A stretch of DNA of 64,000 nt, taken from positions 124,001 through 188,000 of the forward strand of contig NZ_JAAMQM010000013.1 in NCBI RefSeq assembly GCF_013523055.1, in the 5' to 3' direction. Source of the stretch: Pseudomonas capeferrum (GTDB taxonomy: Bacteria > Pseudomonadota > Gammaproteobacteria > Pseudomonadales > Pseudomonadaceae). A program made the translations under genes and the position numbers. The notes beneath the pieces were generated by a model, which was not told the DNA's origin, did not search any database, and saw only the letters and a list, made by a program, of their open reading frames with translations. Of the stretch, positions 27,189 through 38,344 are shown piece by piece (positions within the stretch are counted from its first letter, which is position 1; every line of letters begins with the position of its first letter).

Positions 27189-27992
27189 ATGATCGTTCCA
27201 GCCCTCGGATTGGGTACCTTCCGCCTCAAGGACCAGGTCGTGATCGACTCGGTGCGCCAGAGTCTCGAGCTCGGCTACCGAGCCATCGACACCGCACAGA
27301 TTTACGGCAACGAAGCCGAGATCGGTCAAGCCATCGCCGAGAGCGGCATTGCCCGCGATCAGCTGTTCCTGACCAGCAAGATCTGGACGGATAATTTCGC
27401 CGCCGATCGCTTGATCCCCAGCCTCGAGCAAAGCCTGCGAAAGCTGCGCACCGACCACCTGGACCTGACCTTGATCCATTGGCCATCACCTGGTGGCGCG
27501 GTGCCTGTCAGCGAATTCATGGGGGCGCTGATGGAGGCGCGCGAGCGAGGATTGACCCGTCATATCGGCGTGTCCAACTTCACCATCGCCCTGCTCGAAG
27601 AAGCCATGGCGGTAGTGGGCGACCAGGCGATCGTCACCAATCAGATCGAGCTGCACCCCTACCTGCAGAACCGCGCGCTGGTGGATTTCATGCACAAGCA
27701 TGGCATTGCCGTGACTTCGTACATGACGCTGGGCTACGGCAAGGTCCTGAACGACCCGGTCATCCAGGCGATCGCCACGCGCCACGCTGCCTCGCCGGCC
27801 CAGGTGACTCTGGCCTGGGCGATGCAGCTGGGTCACGCGGTCATTCCGTCGTCGACCCGGCGGGAGAATCTTGCAAGTAATCTGCAAGCCACGGCGTTGC
27901 GCTTGAGCGATGAGGACATGGCGCAGATTACCGCGCTGGATCGAGGGGATCGGTTGTGCGATCCGGCGAGTCTGGCGCCTGCGTGGGATTGA
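27189..27992 (+). CDS. dkgB: 2,5-diketo-D-gluconate reductase B-like aldo/keto reductase
   Basis: 267 aa, NADPH-dependent aldo/keto reductase of the DkgB type, acting in the cytoplasm on keto-sugars or methylglyoxal. Catalytic tetrad visible: Asp and Tyr in GYRAIDTAQIYGNE, Lys in LTSKIWT, His in LTLIHWPSP. Cofactor segment VIPSSTRRENLASNL is near the C-terminus. Compact length equals that of DkgB. GGAG lies 11 bases upstream of ATG 27189. Stands alone, bounded by a bidirectional terminator that it shares with pgm. Confidence 0.88.
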   Translation: MIVPALGLGTFRLKDQVVIDSVRQSLELGYRAIDTAQIYGNEAEIGQAIAESGIARDQLFLTSKIWTDNFAADRLIPSLEQSLRKLRTDHLDLTLIHWPSPGGAVPVSEFMGALMEARERGLTRHIGVSNFTIALLEEAMAVVGDQAIVTNQIELHPYLQNRALVDFMHKHGIAVTSYMTLGYGKVLNDPVIQAIATRHAASPAQVTLAWAMQLGHAVIPSSTRRENLASNLQATALRLSDEDMAQITALDRGDRLCDPASLAPAWD

Positions 27993-28043
27993 GGTGGCGG
28001 GCATGCTCGCGGCGCATGCTTCAGGCAATGCCCAGACCATAAA

Positions 28044-28076
28044 GAAGGCGGCCCTGCTGACAGGGCCGCCTTCGTT
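28044..28076. terminator. Bidirectional terminator between dkgB and pgm
   Basis: GAAGGCGGCCCTG-CTGA-CAGGGCCGCCTTC is a perfect 13-base stem between two convergent genes. Confidence 0.85.
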
Positions 28077-28094
28077 TCAGCGCATCACCCTATC

Positions 28095-29732
<1,638 letters not shown>

Positions 29733-29820
29733 GCATACCTCGAGATCTGGGAATGGTGGTGGGTTGGAACACGCAGTGTACTGGGAGTTGCAGTGCCGTG
29801 CGACGGCGAGCGTTCAGACC

Positions 29821-32082
29821 TCATTCATTCCCATATCGCCACCAGCTCGGGAACATCTGCTGGACCCGCGGCTCGGCGAAACGCTCGTCGATCAACAGCA
29901 GAACGCCGCGGTCCCGTTCCCCGCGAATGACCCGCCCCGCCGCCTGGATGACCTTGCGCACGCCCGGGTACAGGTAGGTGTAATCGAAGCCCGCGCCAAA
30001 GAGTCGCCCCATGCGCTGCTTGAGCTGCTCGTTGACCGGGTTGACCTGCGGCAGGCCGAGGGTGGCGACGAATGCACCGATCAGGCGGGTGCCCGGCAGG
30101 TCGACGCCTTCGGCGAAGGCGCCGCCGAGCACGGCGAACCCCACTCCTTGACCGTCCGCCACGAAGCGCGCGAGAAACGCTTCGCGCTGCCCCTCGTCCA
30201 TGCCCGGTGCCTGGGCCCAGCGCGGGATGGCCGGATAGCGCTCGGCAAGATGGCCAAGCACCTGATCGAGGTATTCGAAGCTGCTGAAGAAGGCCAGGTA
30301 GTTGCCTGGCATGCGCTGATACTGCTCGGCGATCAGCTCGACGATCGGCGCCAGTGACGCCTGACGTTCGCGGTAGCGTGTCGATACCTGGCTGACGATC
30401 CGCACCTCCAGCTGCTCGGCGCGAAACGGCGCCGCCACCTCGAGCCAGGCCGTGTCGCTCGGCATCCCGAGCAGATCGGCATAGAACCGTCGAGGTCCCA
30501 GGGTGGCGGAAAACAACGTGACGCTACGGGCCGCGCTCATGCGTGGCCCCAGCAACTTCGCGGGTACCACGTTGCGCAGGCACAGGCTGGCCAGGCGCCG
30601 TTTGCGCGGCCCCATGCGCAGGCTGACATCGAACAGGAAATGACCGTCGAACAGCTCGCTGACCCGGCTGAACTGCAATGCCTGGTAGAAGAACTGCAAT
30701 ACCTGTGGGTCGACCTCGGTAGGCGACTGGTTCAAGCGGTCCTGGACCAACCCGATGAACTGCTGTACTGCATTGACGAACGCGTCGGGCAACCGCTCAC
30801 TGGCCTGGTAGGGCGCCACCTGGTCCTTGTACAAGGCGTTCCACTGCCGATTGAGCCGGTCCAGCGCACTGCCCAGCCCTTCGGGCTTGCTTTGACGCAA
30901 GGCCAGCAACTGGCCCTGGTCGAGGGTGGCGCTGTACATCTGTCGGCCACGTTCGACCAGGTTGTGCGCCTCGTCCACCAGTACCGCGACGCGCCATTGG
31001 TTGGCCTGGGTCAGGCCGAACAACAAGGCATGGGCATCGAAATAATAGTTGTAGTCGGCAACCAGCACATCCACCCAGCGGGCCATCTCCTGGCTCAGGT
31101 AATAAGGGCAGACGTCATGAGCAAGGGCCACTTCGCGCACGCTGGCCTGATCGAGCATGGGCCGTTGCATGGCAGCCTCGCGAGCGGCGGGGAGACGGTC
31201 GTAGAACCCCTTGGCCAACGGACAGGATTCACCGTGGCAGGCGCTGCCCGGGTGTTCACAGGCCTTGTCGCGGGCAATCAGTTCCAGGCTGCGCAAGGCC
31301 GGTTGCGTGCCCGCTCCGGTGACCTGGCGCAATGCATCCAGCGCCAGGGCTCGGCCAGGCGTCTTGGCCGTGAGAAAGAACACCTTGTCCAGGCGTTGCG
31401 GCACCATCGCCTTGAGCAACGGAAACAGTGTGCCCAAGGTCTTGCCGATGCCCGTGCTGGCCTGCGCCATCAGGCAGCGACCGGTGCTCACCGCCTTGTA
31501 CAGCGTCTCCGCCAACTGCCGCTGGCCCTGGCGGAACTCGGGATAGGGAAAGCCCAGGGCCTGCAGGCCCAGGTCGCGCTCGCCCAGGCGCTGCTCCTGG
31601 CTTTGGGCCCAGGTCAGGAACACCCGACACTGGGTCTCGAAGAAATCCTTGAGGGCAGCGGCGTCATGATGCTCGCTGATCAAGGTCTGGCGGTCGGTGT
31701 CCACATCCAGGTAGACCAGCGCCACCTCGATGGTTTCCAGCTGCCGCGCCTGGCACAGCAGCCAGGCATAGACCTTGGCCTGGGCCCAATGCAGTTGGCG
31801 GTGGTTGGCGGGTTGCCGGGTCAGGTCGCCGCGATGGGTCTTGATCTCTTCGAGGCGGTTACGTCGCGGGTCGTAGCCATCGGCGCGGCCACGCACCCGC
31901 AAAGTGCCGTAGTGTCCTTCGAGGGACACCTCGGCCTCATACCCCTCGCCGCGTCCTGCCGTGACCCGGCGATGCCCACTGATGCCTTCGAGCGCCGTGG
32001 GTGATGGGGTGAAGCGCAGGTCGAGATCGCCGACCTTGGCACTGAATTCGCACAACGCACGCACGGCAACGACATAACTCAT
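29821..32082 (-). CDS. DinG/XPD-like iron-sulphur helicase with N-terminal nuclease-like domain
   Basis: 753 aa superfamily 2 helicase. The N-terminal 150 residues resemble a PD-(D/E)XK (Cas4/RecB-like) fold: GRADGYDPRRNRLEEIKTHRGD carries the D...E-x-K pattern. The helicase core has Walker A ASTGIGKT near residue 215, four cysteines for an Fe-S cluster (ACEHPGSACHGESCPLAK and DVCPYY), Walker B VDEAHN, motif V GGAFAEGVDLPG and motif VI QAAGRVIRGERD. The ATG overlaps the stop of the upstream FAN1 gene (ATGA), so the two are translationally coupled. Together they probably act in DNA crosslink or structure-specific repair. Confidence 0.88.
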   Translation of the reverse strand: MSYVVAVRALCEFSAKVGDLDLRFTPSPTALEGISGHRRVTAGRGEGYEAEVSLEGHYGTLRVRGRADGYDPRRNRLEEIKTHRGDLTRQPANHRQLHWAQAKVYAWLLCQARQLETIEVALVYLDVDTDRQTLISEHHDAAALKDFFETQCRVFLTWAQSQEQRLGERDLGLQALGFPYPEFRQGQRQLAETLYKAVSTGRCLMAQASTGIGKTLGTLFPLLKAMVPQRLDKVFFLTAKTPGRALALDALRQVTGAGTQPALRSLELIARDKACEHPGSACHGESCPLAKGFYDRLPAAREAAMQRPMLDQASVREVALAHDVCPYYLSQEMARWVDVLVADYNYYFDAHALLFGLTQANQWRVAVLVDEAHNLVERGRQMYSATLDQGQLLALRQSKPEGLGSALDRLNRQWNALYKDQVAPYQASERLPDAFVNAVQQFIGLVQDRLNQSPTEVDPQVLQFFYQALQFSRVSELFDGHFLFDVSLRMGPRKRRLASLCLRNVVPAKLLGPRMSAARSVTLFSATLGPRRFYADLLGMPSDTAWLEVAAPFRAEQLEVRIVSQVSTRYRERQASLAPIVELIAEQYQRMPGNYLAFFSSFEYLDQVLGHLAERYPAIPRWAQAPGMDEGQREAFLARFVADGQGVGFAVLGGAFAEGVDLPGTRLIGAFVATLGLPQVNPVNEQLKQRMGRLFGAGFDYTYLYPGVRKVIQAAGRVIRGERDRGVLLLIDERFAEPRVQQMFPSWWRYGNE

Positions 32083-33731
32083 GCCGCCTCGCTGCGCCAG
32101 CGGACATGGCAGACCGCGACCGGCAATCCGTGCTCGCGGCAGAAGTCCAGCCAGCGCAGCTGGTTGTCCTGCAAGCGGTCACCGGGCCCTTTGACCTCGA
32201 CCATGCGATAGCCGCCCTGCTCCGGCCAGAACTGGATGAGGTCGGGCATGCCGGTGCGGTTGTTGCGGATGTCCTGCAGCAGTCGCACGAAGCTGGCCTT
32301 GAGGTGCGCGGCCGGCAGGCAGGCCAGGGCCTGCTCCAGCACGTCCACCGTCAGCGCCGACCAATGCACGAAAGGCGACTGCAGCCCCCGCTTGGCCAGG
32401 TAACAGTCGCGAATGGCCTGCAGGTAGCGGCCATCGTCGAGCCGGCTCAGGCAGGCCTCGAACAGCTCGCTGCGACGCTGTCGGAAATCCGCTTCGTGCA
32501 GGTCCTGTGGAGCGGACTGGAACGGGTGGAAAAAGGCACCGGGCACAGGCGCGAAGATCGCCTCCCAGCAGAGCAGGCCGAACAGGCTGTTGAACAGGGC
32601 GTTCTCCAGATAGTGCACCTGCCCGCCGCTCTCGGCGAGATAACGCCGAACCGCTTCCTCGACGCCGAACACGGCATGCTCGATCGGCAACTCCAGCTCC
32701 AGCAAGGTCATCGCCGGCGCTCGGCGCCTGGTCTGCGGGGCGCCGCCCAGCTTGCGGGCCAGGCGTGGCAACATGCGCCCCAATGCCTGGACTTCCAGGT
32801 CATTGGCGGGCGCCTCGCTCATCAGCGTGGCCAACGCATGCGCCTCTTGCCAGCGCTCGCTACGTTCGTACACCCGCACTTGGCGGATGCGTGTCTGAGG
32901 ATGCTTGCAACCGCCATAGACCGCCAGGGCCTGGTCCCATTCCCCCAGGCGTTCGCACTGCTGCCCGAGGCTGAACAGCAGGCGCGCGCGGCGTCGACCG
33001 AGCCAGGGGTTCTCGCTGTGCAGGCCATCGAGCGTGGAAAGCAGCTGCAGCGGCGACTCGCCTTGTTCCAGGCGTTCGGCGCAGTGATGCAGGGCCATGG
33101 CCAGGTCCACGTCCTCACGGCTGCGCAGGGCGCGCGAATCAGCGCTGAAGGCCACTTGCTCGTAGCGCAGCAAGCCGATGTCGGCGAGCACGAACTCCGA
33201 CCAGTCCTGATAGAGATTGCCGAAGAACAGCAGGCGCAGTCGATCGCACAGGGATTGCAGTCGCCAACGCACGATGCGCTCGGGGAAGTCCGGGAACCAT
33301 TGCGACAGAGGACGCGCGGGCAATTGCAGAGGCTGCAGCTGGGCCAGCAGGTCGCTCTTGGCGGCTCGCGGTCGACTGAGGTGGGCGGCGAAACAGCGGG
33401 CCAGCTCTTCCTTGCGCAACAGGTTGAACAACTGCTCGAGCTCCAGCTCGACCTGATCGTCTACCCAACCTCGTTCGAGCAATGGCCGCAGCGCGGCATG
33501 GGGGCAGCCGATCTCGGCATAATCCAGCTTGTCGGTGCGAAACAGCTCGCCCTTGCGCATGACCATGCGCACCAGCAAGCCCTGGGCCGGACCTGGCAAT
33601 TCACCGAACAGGCGAATGAACGCCTGTTCCTCGGAATCGAGCAGGTCGGGATAGCGCAGCTCGACCCAGTCGAGTACCTGACGGAAGTTATAGAGGTAGT
33701 AGAACGGATCTTCGACGGAGTGGGCAATCAC
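32079..33731 (-). CDS. FAN1-like structure-specific nuclease (VRR-NUC domain)
   Basis: 550 aa. The C-terminal VRR-NUC domain shows the catalytic pattern GMPDLIQFWPE followed by YRMVEVKGPGDRLQDNQ, i.e. PD...ExK near residues 480-515. The N-terminus (PFYYLYNFRQVLDWVELRY) and central helical repeats match bacterial FAN1 such as P. aeruginosa FAN1, a 5' flap endonuclease and 5'-to-3' exonuclease that unhooks interstrand crosslinks. Start is GTG at 33731, without a clear ribosome site but agreeing with the family N-terminus. First gene of the two-gene operon with the helicase. Confidence 0.9.
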   Translation of the reverse strand: MIAHSVEDPFYYLYNFRQVLDWVELRYPDLLDSEEQAFIRLFGELPGPAQGLLVRMVMRKGELFRTDKLDYAEIGCPHAALRPLLERGWVDDQVELELEQLFNLLRKEELARCFAAHLSRPRAAKSDLLAQLQPLQLPARPLSQWFPDFPERIVRWRLQSLCDRLRLLFFGNLYQDWSEFVLADIGLLRYEQVAFSADSRALRSREDVDLAMALHHCAERLEQGESPLQLLSTLDGLHSENPWLGRRRARLLFSLGQQCERLGEWDQALAVYGGCKHPQTRIRQVRVYERSERWQEAHALATLMSEAPANDLEVQALGRMLPRLARKLGGAPQTRRRAPAMTLLELELPIEHAVFGVEEAVRRYLAESGGQVHYLENALFNSLFGLLCWEAIFAPVPGAFFHPFQSAPQDLHEADFRQRRSELFEACLSRLDDGRYLQAIRDCYLAKRGLQSPFVHWSALTVDVLEQALACLPAAHLKASFVRLLQDIRNNRTGMPDLIQFWPEQGGYRMVEVKGPGDRLQDNQLRWLDFCREHGLPVAVCHVRWRSEAA

Positions 33732-33821
33732 GGCGCAGGACAGGCAGGGGAACGTTGCACTGGTTATACATACAGATCCCGCGCACTGGCAAGCGCCGCG
33801 GATAAACGGTCGACGGCTGGG

Positions 33822-35201
33822 TCACGTTCGCTGCTGGTCAAGCTCCGCGCCGAGCAGCTCCAGGGCCTCGCCCAGGTCGTCCAGGGAACCTCCCGCCCAC
33901 GCCAGCAACAGGTGGTGTCGATAGCGACCCCGCAGGCAGAACAGTTCGCCTGGCGCGGCGAACAGGATCTTTCCCGGTACCGGCCGCAGGGCCTGGCGCA
34001 GGTTTTCGACGGGGGCATTGAGACGGGTCCAGAGCCCTCGACCGCCAAGCGGACGCGTGAAACTCAGATGACCGCCGAGGTGTTGCGTCACCTGCTCGCA
34101 CAACGGATCGGCGCGTGCCACCAGCTGACCGCGCAGCGCGTGCAGGTGGGTATCGATTTCGCCACGCGCGAACAGCGTGCCGAGCGCTTGCTGGCGCAAT
34201 GGCGGCAGGCGAAAGGCACGCAGGCCGAAAGCCCGGCGCAAGGATTCGTCACGGCCCAGCAGGTAGGCATAGGGTGCCTCGGCGCCCATCGTGGCCTCCA
34301 GCGAGCCGAATACCAGCAGCCGATGCGGATCGACCCAATCACGCATGCGCGACACGGGCGCCGCATTGAAGCAATGGTCACTGTCCAGGTCATTCTCCAA
34401 CAACCACACCTGATGACGATCCAGCAGGCGCCCGATGGCCTGCTGACTCTGCACGGGCATCAACTGCCCGCTGGGCGTACTCAGGCATGACGGCAGCAGC
34501 GCCAGCCGTATCGGCTCGTGGCTGAGCAACCGTCCAAGGTCCTCCGGGTCGGCGCCACCCTGCTCGTCCAGGGGCAGCTCGACCACCCGGACCCGGGCAC
34601 GCTGCAAGGCCTGCAGGATACGCCGACAGCAGGGCGAGGCCACGACCACGCTGCTGCCTGCAAGGCCCATGGCAGCGAACAGCGTTTCGAGCAGCGCCTG
34701 GAGATCCGGCGCCAGGTACACATCCTCGGCGCTCCAGCATTGCCGCGAGGATCGGGTATGGCGCACCGCCAATGCGTTGCGCAGCAAGGCTTCGCCCAGA
34801 AGCCGCCGCCCGCCGATACCACGTGAAACCTCGCGTGCCAGGCGTCGCTCCTCGGCCAGCAGCGCTCGGTCCAGGGCAGGCATGGCCGGCATCGGCAGAT
34901 CGCAGGCCAGGGGCGCCCCTCGCTCGGTTCCCTGCACCGACGCCTCCAGGCCGGTATCGGCCGCCAGCGCGGTAGACGAATACACGAAGTAACCCGACTT
35001 GGGCACCGAGCGCACCCTGCCCTCATGCTCGAGCCGTGTATAGGCATATTGCACCGTGGAGATCGACACGTTGAGGCGTTGCGCCAGATCACGCAACGAA
35101 GGCAGTCGCCCGACCGGATCCAGCGCGGCCTGGACGATCAGGGTTTCGAGATAGCGATAGACTCCCTGGTAAGCGAACTCGCGCCGCACGCCGCGGGGCA
35201 T
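33822..35201 (-). CDS. MocR/GntR-type regulator with aminotransferase-like domain lacking the PLP lysine
   Basis: 459 aa. Residues 1-75 form a GntR winged helix (LPSLRDLAQRLNVSISTVQYAYTRLEHEG, then VPKSGYFV). Residues 120-455 resemble a fold-type I aminotransferase as in GabR/PdxR. The position where these proteins carry the Schiff-base lysine (GSFSKTL) here reads VFGSLEATMGAEAPYAYLL, so the lysine seems replaced by Ala, and the EDDYDSEF motif is ENDLDSDHCF. It is therefore probably not a PLP enzyme and may sense something else. Its ATG overlaps the stop of the upstream gene (ATGA at 35198-35201), implying coupling. Confidence 0.82.
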   Translation of the reverse strand: MPRGVRREFAYQGVYRYLETLIVQAALDPVGRLPSLRDLAQRLNVSISTVQYAYTRLEHEGRVRSVPKSGYFVYSSTALAADTGLEASVQGTERGAPLACDLPMPAMPALDRALLAEERRLAREVSRGIGGRRLLGEALLRNALAVRHTRSSRQCWSAEDVYLAPDLQALLETLFAAMGLAGSSVVVASPCCRRILQALQRARVRVVELPLDEQGGADPEDLGRLLSHEPIRLALLPSCLSTPSGQLMPVQSQQAIGRLLDRHQVWLLENDLDSDHCFNAAPVSRMRDWVDPHRLLVFGSLEATMGAEAPYAYLLGRDESLRRAFGLRAFRLPPLRQQALGTLFARGEIDTHLHALRGQLVARADPLCEQVTQHLGGHLSFTRPLGGRGLWTRLNAPVENLRQALRPVPGKILFAAPGELFCLRGRYRHHLLLAWAGGSLDDLGEALELLGAELDQQRT

Positions 35202-36637
35202 CAGGAAGCTGTCCGCCGGCTCGATGAGCGCCCGCGCGACCGCGCTGACGGACTGACGTAGTGCAGCTCGGCATCACGCCGGGTGAGCAATGTCAGTAAA
35301 CGTTGCCAAGTGATCGGCAAGCGCGGATCGGCATAGAGGCGTTGCAGGTGCGGGAGCGACAAGCCACTGGTATCGGTCAGCCACTGGCCGACTGCCTTGG
35401 GGCACCGCTCCCCGCGCAGGGCCTTGTGCATGTACGGCACGGCGACGCGCATGCTCGGATGACAAGCTTGCAGGTAGGCGTCCAGCTTACGCCCGTGCAT
35501 CGAGAACGGGGTGAACAGCAGGCAGGCCAATTGGGTGTCTTCGAGCCCGTAGCCTTGCCGAAAATGCGCCTCGGCCTGCTTGTGCACCGCATCCGACTGC
35601 AGGCCGCCCTCCTCCCAGAGGGCTCGTGGCAGCGTGGCACGCAGGTAACGGACACCTTCTTCATAAGTCCGTTGTTCGATGAGCTTGGCGCGCAGGCCAT
35701 GCAGGTGCGCCAAGGGTACCGGGTCGCGGGCAAACGTCGCCAAGCGCCAGCCATGGACAGTCTCCAGCGGACCCAGCATGCGTTCGAGCCAATCATCCCG
35801 CTGTACATCCACAAGCAGGTCGTCGATGGCGACCACGTGCAATGCAGCCTTGCCAGAAGCGCCGGCTGACCGAGCGTTGCCCGGACCTTCGCGCGTGGCC
35901 CCTGCCCAAGGCAGGAGCGTCCGCGCTCGTATCAGACTGTCGGCCAGGCTGCGTTCACAGAAGGGCCTCGACCGCGCTACCGCGAGCCCCAGAGCCTGTA
36001 GACAACGACGGCTCCAGGCCAGTTGGCGACGGCGATGCCGCGCGGGCACGCCCGTGACGAAGGCATCCACTTCGTCGACCCCGGCCAGCGCCAGCGCGTA
36101 GCCTTCGGCGAGTGACAGCAGGCGCCGACTGCCGAACAGGTCGTTCGGGCTGCCCTTGCAAAGGTGGCCGAACATCAGCAAGGCGTCGCGCTCGCGCGTG
36201 GGCTGTTGCGCCGAAGCCGGCCATTGAGCGCAGAATGGCCGAAGCTCCCCGTCCGAGGCCATCAGCAATCGGACCCGAGGGTCATCGTGCAGGAACAAGG
36301 CATTGAAGCAGTGCTCGTGGTGGTGCATCGCCTCGACATAGCGTCCAGGCGACGGTACCGCGACCACACGCAGGTTGAAGGTGTGCTGCAGACGGGTCGC
36401 CAGGTTGAGTTGCGCGGCCCGCAGGCAAGCCAGGGTATGCGCGCTGCTGCGATCCCCGCTGTCCAGGACCAGCAGTGTGAAGCCGCCCAGCGCGTCAGGG
36501 CCTCCGGCAGCGTTCACCAGGCGCTTGATGAGCAACTGCAGCGATGCACGTTGCGCGTGGCTCATGTGTTTGAGCAATCGTTGCAGGACTTGCTGGAAGA
36601 TATATTGAATGGCCTGATCATGAATATGGCTCGACAT
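35201..36637 (-). CDS. Unknown protein translationally coupled to MocR-type regulator
   Basis: 478 aa, soluble, no signal peptide. I recognise no family. Features: an N-terminal helical part; LLVLDSGDRSSAHTLACL and LRVVAVPSPGR that look like alternating beta-alpha units; a His-rich segment YVEAMHHHEHCFNALF; several cysteines (FCAQ, HLCKG, RRCLQ, PFCERS, QLACLLF, CPKAV); and a C-terminal stretch LFTPFSMHGRKLDAYLQACHP. AGGAGA lies 7 bases upstream of the ATG at 36637. The stop overlaps the start of the MocR-type gene, so the two probably work together. Confidence 0.7.
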   Translation of the reverse strand: MSSHIHDQAIQYIFQQVLQRLLKHMSHAQRASLQLLIKRLVNAAGGPDALGGFTLLVLDSGDRSSAHTLACLRAAQLNLATRLQHTFNLRVVAVPSPGRYVEAMHHHEHCFNALFLHDDPRVRLLMASDGELRPFCAQWPASAQQPTRERDALLMFGHLCKGSPNDLFGSRRLLSLAEGYALALAGVDEVDAFVTGVPARHRRRQLAWSRRCLQALGLAVARSRPFCERSLADSLIRARTLLPWAGATREGPGNARSAGASGKAALHVVAIDDLLVDVQRDDWLERMLGPLETVHGWRLATFARDPVPLAHLHGLRAKLIEQRTYEEGVRYLRATLPRALWEEGGLQSDAVHKQAEAHFRQGYGLEDTQLACLLFTPFSMHGRKLDAYLQACHPSMRVAVPYMHKALRGERCPKAVGQWLTDTSGLSLPHLQRLYADPRLPITWQRLLTLLTRRDAELHYVSPSARSRGRSSSRRTAS

Positions 36638-37062
36638 GTCACAGTCTCCTGAAGCGCCTTTGATCCGCTGAAGAAATAGGCGTGGGCAGATGGCGCAACA
36701 AGCTGTTGATATTTCCCGCAGCCTTGTGCGTCTACATAAAGTGACAAGTTACTGCCGCCATGCCATTGAAAGGCCCTGCCCGCTCCGTCTTGCGCCTTTC
36801 CTCGACAAAGGCCTCCCGATCGAGCCGAATTCGCTCATGACACGCTCCTTGTGCTTACCGTCATTGCGCCATTATCGAGCCTTGCGTGACGATTAAAAGA
36901 TACAGATCAGGGTAAAAAAACCATTCAGAATTCGTCATGCACTTGAATATATCGTCCACCCAGGGTGAGTTATTCCGATGCAGGGAGGATAGATCAGGAA
37001 GCAAGTAACTTTGCCTGAGGAAGATGTCAGCCGGAGATTTAAATGCTGTAGGAAACTTCAAC
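36638..37062. other. A/T-rich intergenic region
   Basis: 425 bases upstream of the unknown gene (minus) and beyond the end of the oxidoreductase gene. Lower GC than the flanks. No gene, repeat or clear promoter was recognised. Confidence 0.4.
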
Positions 37063-37090
37063 AAAAAACCCGAGCAAGGCTCGGGTTTTC
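37063..37090 (-). terminator. Intrinsic terminator of the quinone oxidoreductase gene
   Basis: AAAACCCGAGC-AAG-GCTCGGGTTTT stem flanked by A and T runs, 31 bases downstream of the stop at 37121 (minus strand); it could work in both directions. Confidence 0.85.
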
Positions 37091-37120
37091 GATTTCATCG
37101 GCACCAGGAATGAAGGACTG

Positions 37121-38143
37121 TCACCCCTTGCCGAGGTCCAGTACCACACGTCCGCCGCAAGGGCACTCGTCCATGTAGCGATGGGCTTCGACCACTTGCT
37201 CGAACCCATAGACCTTGACGATCTGCGGCGTCAGCAGCTTGTCCGAGGTGAACTGGTTGATGTCACGCAAGGCTCGCTGCAAGGCGACCGCGTCCTGATG
37301 GATGCCCAACTCCGGCTTGCCCGTGAAATTGCTCAGACAGTGCACGAAGAACTGGATGTTCTTCTGGAACGCCGCGCACGCCGGGAAGGGTGTCTGGTTG
37401 CCCCCTTGCAGGCCATACAGGACAAGGCTGCCGCGCGGAGCCAGGACATCGCCGAGCAGCGACATTTGCGGACCGCCCAGGCCATCGAGCACCATGTCCA
37501 CGCCACGCCCATCGGTGTACTTGTCGACTTGCAGCAGCAGATCCTGCTCCTCGGTGACGATCACCTTGTCGGCGCCCAGCCGCATCAGGCATTCGCGTTG
37601 TTCCGCGTCCTTGGTGGCCGCGAAGACCCGCAGCCCCAGCACCTTGCCCAGTTGCACGAACGCAGGACCCGCGCAGTGGCTGGCGTCGGTGACCAGCGCG
37701 CTCTGCCCGGCCTTGGCGCGAGCCAGGTCGATATAGGCAAAGTAAGCCATCAGCAAGGGCGTGTAGTGCACGCTGGCTTCGACTGCCGTGAGGTGTTCGG
37801 GATAACGGGTCAGGGCCGCGCGCGGCAGCACGATCATTTCGCCATAAACCGGATGATCATTGGGGCTGGTGGCCGGAAAACTGGCGACCCGATCACCGAC
37901 GGCCAGGTCCTCGACACCCGCGCCCAGCGCCATCACCACACCGGCCATCTCATGGCCGATGCCGGCAGGCAGACGCGCCTGGGAAGGGGCCAGGTTCTGG
38001 CGCCAGAGCACGTCGTACCAGCTGACACCGATCGCCTCGACACGGATCTGCACCTCGCCGGCGGCGGGCGTGCGCTCGACCTGCTCTTCGCACTTGAGCA
38101 CATCGGCCGCGCCGAACTTGTGGAACCGGATCATGCGGGACAT
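37121..38143 (-). CDS. Zinc-independent quinone oxidoreductase / MDR-family alcohol dehydrogenase
   Basis: 340 aa medium-chain dehydrogenase/reductase of the zeta-crystallin (QOR) type, reducing quinones or enals with NADPH. N-terminal GroES-like domain: EVQIRVEAIGVSWYDVLWRQ and GIGHEMAGVVMALGAGVEDLAVGDRV. The Rossmann part departs from the usual AxGGVG: ALVTDASHCAGPAFVQLGKVLG, so the nucleotide loop is unusual; then GADKVIVTEEQDL and GRGVDMVLDGLGG follow. Zinc ligands of true alcohol dehydrogenases are absent. Divergent from the LysR gene at 38345, which likely controls it. The ATG at 38143 is preceded by GCGAGG. Confidence 0.85.
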   Translation of the reverse strand: MSRMIRFHKFGAADVLKCEEQVERTPAAGEVQIRVEAIGVSWYDVLWRQNLAPSQARLPAGIGHEMAGVVMALGAGVEDLAVGDRVASFPATSPNDHPVYGEMIVLPRAALTRYPEHLTAVEASVHYTPLLMAYFAYIDLARAKAGQSALVTDASHCAGPAFVQLGKVLGLRVFAATKDAEQRECLMRLGADKVIVTEEQDLLLQVDKYTDGRGVDMVLDGLGGPQMSLLGDVLAPRGSLVLYGLQGGNQTPFPACAAFQKNIQFFVHCLSNFTGKPELGIHQDAVALQRALRDINQFTSDKLLTPQIVKVYGFEQVVEAHRYMDECPCGGRVVLDLGKG

Positions 38144-38344
38144 CGCATACCTCGCCTAGTGAACCTCTAATACCACGGACTTTATCCGGGCTTTGGCGGT
38201 TAGACCATCGGTGGCCATTAATAGTCGACATGTCTGTCGTTGATCGGGCCTTCGCTACCGCGCATTGGCACCTGGAAATCGGTGCAGGGTAACAGCCTTT
38301 GGCCTTAAGATTCACCCCTGCTCCTCTTCAGGCCAAGCCCATCG

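Noticed and set aside
33822..35201. Calling this gene an active aminotransferase
   Set aside because: The PLP lysine position is not lysine and an N-terminal GntR helix-turn-helix is present; regulator is the better call.
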